Source of the DNA: Ancistrus triradiatus
Taxonomy: Eukaryota > Chordata > Actinopteri > Siluriformes > Loricariidae
Assembly (NCBI GenBank): GCA_025084515.1
Contig: JAJAGP010000554.1
Span: forward strand, 269,001 to 333,000
Reading direction: 5' to 3'
DNA length: 64,000 bases
Positions 11,896 to 23,526 of this stretch are shown here, piece after piece (position 1 is the first letter of the stretch; each line of letters starts with the position of its first letter). The translations under genes and the position numbers were made by a program. The notes beneath the pieces were generated by a model. The model ran no database searches and was not told where the DNA came from. It was given only the letters and a program-made list of their open reading frames with translations.

Positions 11896-13146
11896 ACTGT
11901 GCAAAGGTTTTAGGCAGGTGTGGAAAAGAATGCTGCAAAGTAAGAATGCTTTCAAAAATCTAAATGTTAACAGTTTATTTTTTGTCAATTACCAAAATGC
12001 AAAGTGAATGAACAAACATTTAAATGAATAACATGGACAAAAATCTAAATCAAATCAATATTTGGTGACCACCCTTTCCGTTCAAAACAGCATCAATTCT
12101 CCTAGGTATTTTGTAGGATTATAGTCAGGCGCACGATAAATCAATTGTATCACAAAGCTGATAATGATCATCATTTTCATATGCAGGTTAAAACACAGTC
12201 ATTAGAGGCTTAAACTGGGTGAGGAACAGCCATATTCTGCTACAAGGGTGAAGTTGTAGAAGACAGTTTCAAGATGTGTCGTTCAAGCTCTTTTGAAGAA
12301 GGACAAAGAAACGCCCAACATTGAGGACTGTAGATGCCATGGTCAGCTAAGAAAATTTAGTGCAGCAGATGAAAGACATATCATGCAGAAGATGTCCAGG
12401 AGTGTTATTTCAGAAGTGGCAGAACCCAGCTGGATCCAGGTAGACTCATCTACTGTTTGGCCAAGTCTGGCCAGAAGTGGTCTTCATTGCAGAATTGTTG
12501 CCAAAAGTCATACATTTGATGTGGAAACAAGGCCAAACAACTAAGTATGAAAACATAGGAATTGGGGTGCAGAAAAATGGCAGCAGGTGCTCTGGAGTGA
12601 TGAGTCAAAATTTGACTGTAACAGGTGGCAGTTTGTTCACCAAAGGGTTGGAGAGAAGTACAATAATAAGTGTCTGCATGCAACAGCATGGTGGAGGTTT
12701 CTTGCAAGTTTGGGCAGCAACTAGAGTTGTGGATTTGGTCAAGATTAATGGTGTCCTCAATGCTGAGAAATACCATAAAGCGGGTGTATTATTGGCTCCA
12801 AATTTAAACAGGACAACGACCCCAAACATACAGTCAATGTCATTAAGAGCTACCTTTACCATAAAGAAAAACAAGAGTCCTGGAAGTGATTATATGGACA
12901 CCACAGAGCCCAGATCCCAACATCACAGTCTGTCTGGGATTACATGAAAAGACAGAATGATTTGAACAAGCCTACATCCACAGAGGATCTGTGGTTAGTT
13001 CTGTAAGATGCTTAACAACCTCCCTGCCAAGTTCCTTCAAGAAACATGTGCACGTTTTGAAACTGTTTTGAAGTTAAAAGGTGGTCACACCAAATATTGA
13101 TTTGATTTACATTTTTTTCCACAGCTAGCTAAAACCTTTGCACAGT
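11896..13146 (+). mobile_element. Tc1-like transposon, about 1.25 kb, decayed
   Basis: Both ends read 'actgtgcaaaggttttag' going inward, so the outer TIR is intact. Inner inverted copies of 'atcaatatttggtg' lie near 12055 and 13092, giving an IR/DR-like arrangement. Length is a little below the usual 1.3-1.6 kb for Tc1. The end sequence resembles that of the short element at 55844-56499. The transposase between the ends is broken. Confidence 0.85.
12290..13075 (+). pseudogene. Tc1 transposase relic
   Basis: Translated pieces in changing frames show family features. An N-terminal helix-turn-helix region is suggested around 12290-12420. WSDES near 12592 carries the first catalytic aspartate of the DDE triad. 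HGGG near 12690 is followed by DLVKINGVLNAEKY. The glutamine-aspartate-asparagine motif near 12810 is degraded. Frameshifts and the lack of a clean SPDLNP motif show it is inactive. The longest open piece, 12477-12947, is only partly in the transposase frame. Confidence 0.7.
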
Positions 13147-14753
13147 AGAGTACACTGTATAAAGTGTTGCTTGCCAGTGCACTGAGGTAATGAGCATACA
13201 ATACATTTTAAAGCATTCTTGCAGCTAAATGATCTCTGCATGGCTCATATCCTATCTTAAAACTTAAAACCCTAACCTAACAGCTCACAGTACAATTCAT
13301 AATTCTGCCTCCATCTCTTCTGTTGTTTGATTCCTCCAACATCATTCTAACATTTGAAATAGCTTCAAGTCATATTTAAGCGCCCCTTCCCGACCTGTGG
13401 CCACTTGCAAAGCCCACAGCAGTTCCCACTGTCCTTTCTGCTCCACATTCTCCACAGTGGTCTTAAAACACAATAACAAAAATAAAATAATAATACAATA
13501 AAAACCCTGAAGTCAAAGAAGCATCTTTTATCTACTGAGAAAGTGATTGATGTTCCAATTGTCAGCCTGAATCTGCAGAAACTTTACAGTATAGCATTAT
13601 TCACTGTAATCTAATTTAGAATCCATAGGGACACTGTGTGATACGATTTAAAAAATATTACATGCTGTTGTGTAGAACACACTTGGCTATCTGTATTTTA
13701 TATTTGGGTATTCACACTTCCATGCTTGGGAAGGCTTGCCACCCGAGCAATTCTCCTGAATCCCATGAGTTCTCGTGATTCTTTTTTGTCATGTTGAGAT
13801 GTTTCTGATTGTCTGAGATATAAACTGATATCTTGTGTATTTTTTACGTTGGTATGGACATTTTTAATGTACGTGCTGCTTGAGTTGAAATACCATTGTT
13901 GTACATTTGTAACTACAATCGAAGAGAGCAAAAAAGCGAAAAGAAGCAAAAAGATCTTTCGCTGCATTGAGCGTCTCTTGTGAATTGCATATATTACCAG
14001 CAAGTGCTCAGATTTTAATGTCGTGTATATCAAATGTGAACTTTGAACAGCTGAACACATCAATCATGTTGCACCTTGTATTTGTCACTGCATTAGCCAG
14101 CATGAGTGACATTTAAGTCTTACAAGTGTTGCTGTTGCCCTTTCAGTACCTACTTACCTTCTTTTAACAGTACATGATTCAGTCAATACCGACACATTGT
14201 TTAGAGCCCCAGCAACTGCTATTCACTGTCTATGTGCTGTTCAGATCCACAGCCAAGGGAAATTGGGTTGTAATTGTAGGCGATTTCCAGAGATGCATGT
14301 AAATGGGATGAAATGATAATCAAGAGATAATGATTAGAAAAGAATTGTATCTAAAAATGACACCAAATTATGGGAAGGCACCAGAGCCTGTGTTAAATAT
14401 ATAGCGGCTCGAAAATAACAGAGCTTTTAACATCTGGGCCATATGAAGATTTTTAAATCAAGCTCGTAAAAGTAGTGTATATAGCTTGCCACTACAGTAT
14501 GTCTGTCTGTGTATGAAGTGTATTTTTTAATTATAAAGAACGTAAAACATACTACCTTACAATACATAATAGCGCCTGCTTATCAGTTTCATTAAATGAT
14601 TTAATCAATCACTATCCCAACGTGTTTATTAATCACTTTATCAAGCAGTTGATGCATTGCTGCCTTTAATGGACTCCATTTATTTAGATTTTTCACTTTT
14701 TCGTCTTATCAGGGCACTCTCTCAGTCTAGCTCTGATAAAGGAGAGAGGTTTT
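13147..14753. other. Unique DNA; one unusual minus-strand frame
   Basis: No repeat family is recognised here. The only item of interest is the 121-codon minus-strand frame at 13698-14063, given separately. Confidence 0.4.
13698..14063 (-). CDS. Uncertain 121-codon ORF with possible signal anchor
   Basis: I do not recognise this protein. From an internal methionine at about residue 33, a short basic stretch (MQRK) is followed by a hydrophobic segment (IFLLLFAFLLSSIVV), then a polar region with an N-S-S glycosylation sequon. That is the plan of a type II Golgi membrane protein, and it could be a first coding exon. Against this: no domain, weak start context, no clear exon boundary, and an AT-rich setting where such frames arise by chance. 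Confidence 0.15.
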   Translation of the reverse strand: MMCSAVQSSHLIYTTLKSEHLLVIYAIHKRRSMQRKIFLLLFAFLLSSIVVTNVQQWYFNSSSTYIKNVHTNVKNTQDISLYLRQSETSQHDKKESRELMGFRRIARVASLPKHGSVNTQI

Positions 14754-14760
14754 TGTGTGT

Positions 14761-14821
<61 letters not shown>
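14754..14821. repeat. (GT)n microsatellite, edge of interspersed repeat
   Basis: A near-perfect GT run with one GTAT interruption near 14764. It forms the left edge of the GT-flanked repeat that follows. Confidence 0.97.
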
Positions 14822-15478
14822 GGGGGTCATGTTTTTGTATCATTGTGGGGACCAAATGCCCCCACAAGGCACAAGGATAGATAGATCTGACATTTTTTTA
14901 TCTTCTACAGACATTTGCTAGTCCAAACATGGGAAACTGCTCTTTTATAGAAACTGCAACTTTATATTGAAAACCCAAAAGACTCAAAATATCTCCATTA
15001 GGTTACTGAGGTTAGGGTTAGGGTTAGGTGTAGGTGAAGCATTAATTACCTACATTATTCATTATGTCAGTGGAAAATCCCCACCAGTGCAATTGTATGT
15101 GTTTATGCACATTTTATGGACTAAATGCACATTTTACTGTTCCCCACAACTCTTATTGAACCAAAGGAGCCAAAACCTTTCCTATTTGGTTACTGATGTT
15201 AAGGTTAGGCATAGGTGTAGGGTTAATAAATTACAGTAATTATTATGTCAATAGAAGGTCTCTAAACATGTGTTTACAATGTCTGTGTGTATATGCGTTT
15301 GAGCTCCAGGTCCTGAGTTGACATTTTTATTCCAAAAACTAAGAGACAAAAGTTTTCCTTTTGGTTACTGAGGTTAAGATTAGGGTCGGGGTTGGGGTTA
15401 AGTGTAGTATTAATTAGCTACATTCATCATTTATGGCTATGGAAAGTCCTGACATTGAGAGTGAAACAAGCATGTGTG
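14822..15478 (+). mobile_element. GT-flanked interspersed repeat, three tandem units
   Basis: Unit 1 has 'cattgtggggaccaaatgcc', a poly-T region, 'ggttactgaggttagggtta', 'ggtgtaggtgaagcattaat', and 'cattatgtcagtgga' followed by 'aaatccccac'. Two further, more diverged units repeat the ggttactga..ttaggttagg..attaatta..tatg(tcaa)tagga order near 15130-15260 and 15300-15450. Related single units lie at 20251, 31475 and (reversed) 18515. No open frame is conserved. I know this type as common in teleosts but not with a settled class. Confidence 0.7.
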
Positions 15479-16376
15479 TGTGCATTTTGAGGAGTAGTGC
15501 ATGTCCATGGATAGTGCAGCTATCTACAGCCAACTGTGTTACTATCACAGCACTAAACTGACCATTTAGCTCTGATAAAGACTAAGCCCATTTTATCTGA
15601 CATGGCTGTAATATACGATCTTAGTAAGATTTTTATCCCCATCAACTTTTTCCACTCCATTTCTTATTACGTAATGTTAAGTTTCTTCTGGCTGATCGGT
15701 GTCTTAGGCTCTAAGCAAATGTTCAACGAAAGTGGCACTGGTTTGACTGATACACATGTTTTTATGAGAATATGCTTATCAGCACAATCTCAGTAAGGAG
15801 GGACTGATAGAATGGCCTTTGATAGGCATGTAGGAATAGGCCTACTTTCTTTCTAGCCTGTGTGCCCTTTTCAGCCAGTCTTTCCACACGCATTTTGCAT
15901 GCTGAAGTATCCTTCAGAGTTGGGTGTTGGTTATTTCTTTTGCACTTTTTAAAAATAGGTAAGTGTTTTCATCTTGGAGTACTCCTTGAACTTGCCATGC
16001 CTTAGTCAGGGTTGATCATAACTAGCAAACTATCCATCCCTCTTTTTAGAGCAGCCATTCATCTACGCCCCCATTCTCTTACTTGGTACTGCTCCTCTAG
16101 TACCATCCATGGCTAGCCAGTCTGCCTTTCTGCTCTGTCCTTTTAGAATATGGTGTGGTAAAAAAGCTATTGTCTGCATCATCTGAGCCTCCTTGTGTTC
16201 TCCTCAGACAGAGGTGGACAAAAAAAGTGGAGGGGGGATAAAAAGCAGATAACACAGGTTGAGCATCTGAATAGAAAATTGCACTTAAGTGGCCTCCTCC
16301 AGAACATCACCACGTCTGGCCAGGGGGTGGAGGTAGGGGGTTTAGTAAGGGGATAGTGGAAAACTTAAAAGCTGTC

Positions 16377-16439
<63 letters not shown>

Positions 16440-17620
16440 ATTAAAAAAAAAAAAAAGATTGACACCTGAAGCCTTTCACGCATGGGCCTCTGAGCATCCC
16501 CTTCAAGACATTTAATTGGCTATAGCATCGCTGCTCGTTGAGCTGGGCCCTATTATGGGGAGGGTACAGGCAGCCAACTATGCCGAATGAAAAGGGTCCC
16601 TCTCCCAGATGGGTCCCGGTGGCATTAAAAAGTGATCGATCACTTCTTGTTGTTGACTGACAGAGGTGAAAGTGCAGTTTCCATGTAGACAAACTAGTCA
16701 TAAAAAGATGACTGAAAATCTATTTGAACAGTGCCTTTAATGTCTATCATTTTCAAACACCTTTGTCACACCCAAGCATGACAACAGATGTACACCTGAG
16801 CATGACAATAAACTTGTTTCATTCTCTTCACACAAAGTGAGAATGGAGGTAACCGCAAAACAATATTTAATAAACTGTTTCGATTTCGAGAAATGGCATA
16901 ATAGTAGTTCATACCAGTGAAATGTGTCTAATTATCCACAGGTGTTACCTTATTCAATACCAAGAAGAAAGAGAGTTTGACATGAATTGATTTTAGAAGA
17001 AGTTCACTTACCAAAAAAAAAAATTAATGAATTATGCCTCTTATTCTCAGAAATTTACAAGCCTAGTAAAAGCTCTGCCACGTCTTGTTCTGCTTTGGTA
17101 AGGCGGCCCTACCTCTCAGATATGATTTCTTTTATTCTCACTCCTATGCCATCTGCCTCTTTCATTTTCTCCCATATTTGCCCGAGGCGTCAAGGCCTTT
17201 CCATGGCCCTGGTTGTGAGAGGAAGGGGGGCATTGCTGACTCTGTGGACATGCTTTTGAGGAGGACCAATGAAGTAGGTGCTAACTTCTGGGATGCTTCT
17301 TTGGGAGGGGTGGTGGTGCTGGGGCGGGGAAATTGCTGTTGGTTAGGATGTGTAAAGACTCATGGGAAATCTGACCCCCCAAGCTGATTATGACTTGCAG
17401 CCAGACAGCATGGTATTAGAAAGCAAATATTTTATATATAAGAGTTTGAAACAATGGAAATAATTTTTCCAATTTCCCTTGTGATTGTATGCGATATATA
17501 TGCAGTGGTTTATTTAATAAATAATACTTTAAGTGGTTTTGAATCAGTGTAAGTTTTTTTTGTGTTGTTTTTGTTGGGTTTTTTTTGGGGGGGGGGGGGT
17601 GGAAGAGTAACTAAACTATT
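15479..17620. other. Mostly unique DNA with candidate CNE at 16440-16700
   Basis: Contains the (CT)n run at 16378-16435 and poly-G at 17587-17599. The segment 16440-16700 is GC-richer, non-repetitive and lacks a recognisable frame; the same holds for 17030-17400. No exon was recognised. Confidence 0.3.
16378..16435. repeat. (CT)n microsatellite
   Basis: An uninterrupted CT run of about 29 units. Confidence 0.97.
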
Positions 17621-17694
17621 TATAATTACCTATTGCAACAATTCTACATACATACATATATACATTGATATAGAGTTTGTTGCAATAGGTAATT

Positions 17695-17697
<3 letters not shown>
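17621..17697. repeat. Inverted repeat, 21-bp stem, at edge of (AT)n
   Basis: The arms at 17621-17641 and 17677-17697 are exact reverse complements around a 35-nt loop. The right arm runs straight into the (AT)n array. Each arm contains 'aattacctattgcaaca' or its complement. Confidence 0.9.
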
Positions 17698-17698
<1 letters not shown>

Positions 17699-17777
<79 letters not shown>

Positions 17778-17783
17778 TATATG
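17699..17783. repeat. (AT)n microsatellite
   Basis: About 42 AT units with one interruption (GT) near 17759. It is self-complementary and abuts the hairpin on its left and a Tc1 end on its right. Confidence 0.95.
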
Positions 17784-18514
17784 GTCCCCTCATCAATCAT
17801 TGGCATGCCTGGTAAAATAAATAAATAGCTACAAGAAATTCACAGTTTGGTGAATTATCTATAAGAAAAATCCAGCCTATAATTGGGCTAAATTTAGTCC
17901 AAGAAAAAAATCTTTTTTTTTTTCATCAAAAATATTTTAACAAAACCACATGTGCCACATTTATTGGGATCCCTAAAAACGTTTAGAAACAAAATGCAAC
18001 TGAAGCGTTTTTTTATTTTCATTTATGTTAACTTGTTTAAGTTGATTAGTGTGTCTAGGAACTTTCAAGCGGTAATCCGTGACATCGTGTTTCACTGTAT
18101 ACTTGACATAGATCAAATTAATGCAACTCTGGACAGAACTGCTTCAGCAATGTCACAACATTTATTTCTGTTCAGAGCTGCATTAACTTTCCCCCAAGAT
18201 CTTGCATTGATGATGGGAGATTTGGACGACTGTGCAAAGTCTCCTCCAGCACATCCCAAAGATTCTCAATGGGGTTCAGGTCAGGACTCTGTGGTGGCCA
18301 ATCCATGTGTGAAGATAATGTCTCATGCTCCCTGACCCACTCTTTGACTCTTCTGAAATGGATTAACATCTTTTCCATGACCACAGGATGCATCTTTCGA
18401 CATGGTTGTTTATCAAATGAGAAGCTACTCACTGCGTCAGTTAGGATTAAATAACTTGTTGCCCACTGAAACATAATCACCAGTGCAGTAATTTTCCGAT
18501 AGGAATTATCAATC
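17783..18514 (-). mobile_element. Tc1/mariner 3' half, minus strand
   Basis: The left end 'caatcattggcatgcctgg' matches a common fish Tc1 TIR type (attattggcaccctgg). Rightward lies the antisense transposase 3' region. The right end is lost where the GT-flanked repeat begins at 18515. The insertion sits directly on an (AT)n tract, consistent with TA targeting. Confidence 0.75.
18172..18514 (-). pseudogene. Tc1 transposase C-terminal fragment
   Basis: About 114 codons stay open on the minus strand. They include DWPPQSPDLNPIENLWDVLEE, the block that holds the third catalytic aspartate of the Tc1/mariner DDE/D nuclease. Upstream residues (HFRRVKEWVREHE) do not match the normal catalytic core, so the frame joins unrelated or shifted sequence to the real C-terminus. 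A full transposase is about 340 residues. The apparent start methionine at the right edge is accidental. Not functional. Confidence 0.85.
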
Positions 18515-18719
18515 ATTGTGGGGACTTTCAGTTGTCATAATATTAGTGAAGCTGATTAATGATACCCAAATGCCTAACCCTTAACTTACACTCAGCAACC
18601 TAAAGCAAAACTTGGCTCTTTTGGTTTTTCAAAAGAGGGTCACAATGTTTGTAGAAACCGAGTTGCATATCCAAATGATATGTAAATCTGACACTGACCC
18701 CCCCGAACACACACACAAA
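18515..18719 (-). mobile_element. GT-flanked interspersed repeat, minus strand copy
   Basis: Reverse-complemented, this has a short GT run, a GTAAAT..ACATATCATTTGG segment, 'ccaaaagagccaagttttgc', a 'taggttgctgag' step, 'aagggttaggc', an 'attaat' step, and ends in 'gaaagtccccacaat'. That is the same order as 14822, 20251 and 31475. It directly adjoins the truncated Tc1. Confidence 0.6.
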
Positions 18720-18889
18720 TTTCAGCACCATACCAGATAACCAGTTGTGCAATTCATACTTTTCACTTTGTTTGCCTTTCTAATTCACACTACATTAAAT
18801 AAACTATACATTCCCAGCACTCAATCACTCCCCTTTAGCTGTACACCACTATAACCAACCAGACAATGGCTGTATTAGGTACCACACCT

Positions 18890-19245
18890 ACACACACTGT
18901 TTATCTGCAATTAATGGTACTGTGACTATAATGTGCAATTACTTATTTATTCTACACCCCCAAGTGCAATAGTGTTCTGGGCAATATACCTCAACTTTGC
19001 TCAGAGCACCTGACAATCTATGCTTAACTTAATTATGGACACTACTTCTAAGTCACTTTGACATCTAGTATACTCTACCGGTCAATAGTATTCTGTATTT
19101 ATATTACTCTATAAGTTTAGCTATTCTTATCTAGTGTGTGTTTTCTTACTTTATGCTTACTTATACTTTTTTAAACACTTTATAATTTGGCATCTATAGG
19201 CTTGCTCCATCATCTCGTTGTACTCGGGCATTGACAATTAAGATA
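18890..19245 (+). mobile_element. Probable LINE 3' untranslated end
   Basis: It has the layout of fish non-LTR retrotransposon 3' ends: TGCAAT repeats (tgtgcaatt, agtgcaatag), short TATTTAT/TTACT phrases, and a terminal 'tcgttgtactcgggcattga' then 'caattaag'. No coding part is present. The clade is not assigned. Confidence 0.4.
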
Positions 19246-19320
19246 TCTTATATATGTAGATATATCTAGGTATTTAAATCTTAATTTAAATCTAATTTGA
19301 AAAGCCAGCCTTTCCCATTC

Positions 19321-19323
<3 letters not shown>

Positions 19324-19375
<52 letters not shown>
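19324..19375. repeat. (CA)n microsatellite
   Basis: An uninterrupted CA run of about 26 units. Confidence 0.97.
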
Positions 19376-19377
<2 letters not shown>

Positions 19378-20247
19378 TGATCCCATCAGTATTCCAAATC
19401 ATTAACTGCCAAGTGGCTAAAAATATAATTGACAGACACATATATCTGAGGCAAACTGACATGTCTTAAAATACTTGAGCATTAGCCCTAAATTTGTCAG
19501 GCACATCTTCTAACTCTCAGCTTACAACTATTAGCTTACTATTAATCTATAACCCCCAACACCCACACCCCTCAAATTCATTCCATCTCCCCCTTTCCCC
19601 AAACAAATCAGGAACATGTGACAGCACCCACCTAATTATTCCTTCTATGTTTCCCCCACCTGCCAGTCACACTTTTTGGGGACTAAAGCTTAAAACAAGT
19701 TAGCTTACAAATTATCTGCTATATTTATATTAACACCTCAGCTGGTTGCACAGACGGCCCCTGAAGGAAGGCAATCCATTAGGGGCATCAGCATGCTGAA
19801 TAGGCACGCTCTGAATGGCAGTATAACGAGAAAATCCATTGGCCTCAAAGTACGAGTGCAAAACCCGGATAAAGATTTATGCTTGCTCACAGTCTGGGAA
19901 GGAGAAGAATTTTTTAATATTTGCAAATAAATGTACTTTTGTTGGAATCAAGCATAGAGCTGCTCATGTTAACAGCAGAACAAAAATGTGTATCCAGACC
20001 TGCCAGAATAGACCAAATTTTATATCAGCTTTGGTCAACTCAGACAGGCAGGTCATGTGGCCACGGCATGGTCTTTTTAGCCTCCCTGTTTAATTTTATT
20101 CTCTGTCAAATGCCAGTTTGACAGTTGTTACAAGAAGCACTATAGTCTGAAACACAGATCTAATCACAAAGAGAGACATGCAGCAGTGCTGGAAGGATGA
20201 CTTGCCAGTGATCAGACTTTTACAATATCAGGCACAGAGTACAAGAA

Positions 20248-20250
<3 letters not shown>
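19376..20250. other. Unique DNA, no gene recognised
   Basis: No repeat or exon recognised. The portion 19740-20120 is GC-richer and non-repetitive; overlapping frames on both strands there have no domain. Confidence 0.35.
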
Positions 20251-20333
<83 letters not shown>

Positions 20334-20644
20334 GCATCAAGTTTATATATAATTTATCAATGTGATGTACTAATATATCGTTGTGAGAACCAAACGTCCC
20401 CAAAAGGATAGAAAGGTCTAAAATTTTTACCTCGTGGGGGCATTTTGCTGATCTCCACATGAAAACTGCTTCTTACAAAAATGAAAACGTTCTTCTGAAA
20501 AACTAAAAGAGCTAAACGATTTGCTTAGGGTTACTGAGGTTAAGGTCAGGTGCAGATGTATTATTAATAAGCTCCTGTAAACATTATGTCAGTGGAAGAT
20601 CCCCACAATTACAGAAAGACAAACTCTGTGTGTGTGTGTGTGTG

Positions 20645-20689
<45 letters not shown>
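20251..20689 (+). mobile_element. GT-flanked interspersed repeat with arrays on both sides
   Basis: (GT)25 at 20251-20300 and (GA)15 at 20301-20331 precede the core: 'cgttgtgagaaccaaacgtc', a T-rich part, 'gggttactgaggttaaggtc', 'attaataagc', 'cattatgtcagtgga' then 'agatccccacaatt'. A second GT array (20626-20689, one CG interruption) closes it. This copy shows most clearly that the core is bounded by GT arrays on both sides. Confidence 0.75.
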
Positions 20690-20693
<4 letters not shown>

Positions 20694-23282
20694 TTCAGTG
20701 CCTCGATGGCTCTACCACAGACCTCATCCTTCTGAGGAGGCAGACTGAAGTTGTGGTCAGGGAGTTGAACTGGTGACAAGAGGACTGTCTCTTTGAGCTC
20801 CCAAGTAAGAGGTTTCAAGTGTAATACTTAACCTGACTGTCTTCAATAAAAAATAAATAAATAAATAAATAAAAAACTGGCTGAATAAAATACACCATGC
20901 AAAATGCATAGGCTAGCCGTCCAGACACAAATGAGAACCGCAGTCATCTCCCGCTGATAGTGAAAGACAGGCTTTCTCCAGCATGATCCATGTATTAAAT
21001 GGATATAAGATCTAACTTTTCAAATATTAATTATCGGGATGTGCCCAATGGAAACAAGCCTTTACCAGTAGGTGTGGGAACACTGGGACAAGGAACGAGG
21101 ACCTACATGTTTGTCCTCCGACTCTCTTTGTCCAGGTACTGAGCAGGAACAAAGGGGAGAAAAATCAATAAAGCAGCAAGACAGCCAGTCTCGGTGGGTT
21201 TCACTTCAGATTAGATACCACACAAACTGGGGGAAGCAGGAGGAAGTGAATGTACTGATGCCCCAGCTTGGATTATAGTATTATTATCAACATACCAATT
21301 GATCAGTGGAGTGTAAACGTGAGCAGAGGTCCTACCTGAATGCCAAACACGCAGCTCAGTAAATTGCAGGCATTAATAGCCAACAACATGACAATTAGCG
21401 GTGACAGAGGAGAGAGTGTGTAGAAGACACAGTTACTTAAGCGACCAGGCAGACAGGATGGTGCCTTCTCTGTCCGAATCGATCAATCACTAAAATTAAG
21501 TGGAAATAAGTAAACTGCACTTAATGTAATGTCTGTATGTAAGAGGTCATCCTAAGGTTAAAATGATCGAAGTCATTTTGTATCAAAAGTTTAGTTAATT
21601 CTTTACATGCAAACAATCTTTAGATACATTAAACTTAATAAGTGGATATTAATACCAGCTCATTTTTTTTAAATCTTAAATTAAAGGAAAAATGGTTGTA
21701 GGTTGTAAAACATCTGTTCAATGAAAGATTTGAAAACTTAAATTTGTTCACTGAAATGCTTGCAATGGAAAAGTTAAAGTAAAAGTTCAATTAAAAGTCA
21801 GGTAACAGAATAGTGTTTCAACTTTAAAAGGTTGTGACAGTTGCAGAATGTACTATAATATAAATACATTTTCAGAAAAAAAAATGTGGTTAGTAAGCTA
21901 ATCACATGAGAAGGACCACATTGTTTGACATGTATATTAGCAAATTTTGTAAATACTCTTTCTAACAAGTTTTCACAAACTGTTATAAGTATGGAAACAG
22001 TCAGTAAGCTATATACTATACCTAAACTAATTATATTCTCTCACTTGTTTCATAGATGAATTATATAAATATGTCTTATTACCTGTCTAAACTATTTGTT
22101 TTCAAAGATAATATACTACACAAATCTCTGTGTGAATGTCTGTTTTATTGTAATGTATGTCACTTAGATTAAAATAATTTCTAATGCATAATGTGTTGAA
22201 TTATTAAATTAAATCTATGCCCCAGAATGCTTGCTTAAAATATAAGGCAGCACACTGCATGAACCTTTTTAAATTTATTGAAAGTAAATATTCACTGTTG
22301 GAAAAGAAAACCCTTCCTACTGAGTTCAGTTCAACATTTTCATAAGTGCAAGGCATTCTAAAAGCACAATTCAAAACTGTTTAATCTGATCTACTAAACT
22401 CAAACAAAAGAAGCTAAAAAAAAGCCTTTATTCTTTTATCAGCAGAAGGGGAGAATCTCTTTGGGGTGGGCTAAGGGAAAGATGCAAGAGGTAGGGTGCA
22501 CAACCCAACAAATAAACACAAAGTTTGGTGGGCACCACTTTAACCAAAACGACGAAGATGAAAGACAGTAGGCAAATGAATGTTAGAAATGGCCCTGGTT
22601 TGCACTGGCTATGGTGTGCTTGTGTTTCTTTCTTTGGGTTTGCCTCTGCTGTCCATAAATGTTGAAAGTGAAAAATGTTCTTTTAAAAGACAGAGTCTCT
22701 TGCTTTCTCGACTGGAAAATAATCTGTTACATCATTAGGCTAAGCTTGCTGAAACTCATTGCAAGATGTTGTGCTCCTGTTTTAAATCCACCATGATCAG
22801 TTTCTTTGTAGCGCCCCCTCCTTCCCTTCTTCTCTCTGGCACTTGCGTACAATAAAGTCATTTGGAAAAAAATTATATATATATATGGTGCAGTAATGTG
22901 GGACTTTATAGTGTGAACTGAGGAAAAGTCTAATACCCGGGAAATAAGGCAGATTACTAATAGCAGTTGGGCCTGTCTGTGAAATCTGGTCTGGATTTTT
23001 TAAAGGTCTTGTTTAGATAATCACGCTATTAGCTATTACAGACTTTAAAAATATCATTCCGATGCCTTGTTCGAGCACAGAGGCCCGCTGGAGGCATTCC
23101 AGTTCATCGGGTCGAGGGATGACCTGCAACGCTGATTCTACTTCTACTGCTGCTATTCGGGGAACATTTACTTTTCAAAACGAAACTGCTACTAATATAA
23201 ATTCATAATACATTAATACACATGTTATTGATATTGCTGAAGTTGTTGTAATGCTGCTGCTGTTATAATAACAGTAAAGTAT
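20690..23282. other. AT-rich unique DNA, no gene recognised
   Basis: Contains an (AAAT)n run near 20846-20872 and a short AT run near 22874. No exon or mobile family recognised over about 2.6 kb. Confidence 0.4.
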
Positions 23283-23470
23283 TATTATTAGTAGTAGTAG
23301 TAGTAGTAGCCTAGTAGTAGTAGTAGTATTTTTATGACACTACTACTACTACCGCCATTACTCCTACTACTACTACTACTACTACTAATAATAATAATAA
23401 TAACAATAATATAAATAATAATAATAATAACCTAATATATGTTAACAACAACAATAATAATAATAGTACG

Positions 23471-23526
<56 letters not shown>
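23283..23526. repeat. Compound trinucleotide array with opposed arms
   Basis: The order is (GTA)n, then (TAC)n, then (AAT)n with interruptions, then (TTA)n with about 20 uninterrupted units at 23470-23526. Neighbouring blocks are mutually complementary (GTA against TAC, AAT against TTA), so the region can fold into nested hairpins. The long Ile-rich minus-strand frame is an artefact. Confidence 0.95.

Noticed and set aside
15004..15034. Interstitial telomere
   Set aside because: Only two to three TTAGGG units, and they sit at a fixed place in a repeat family.
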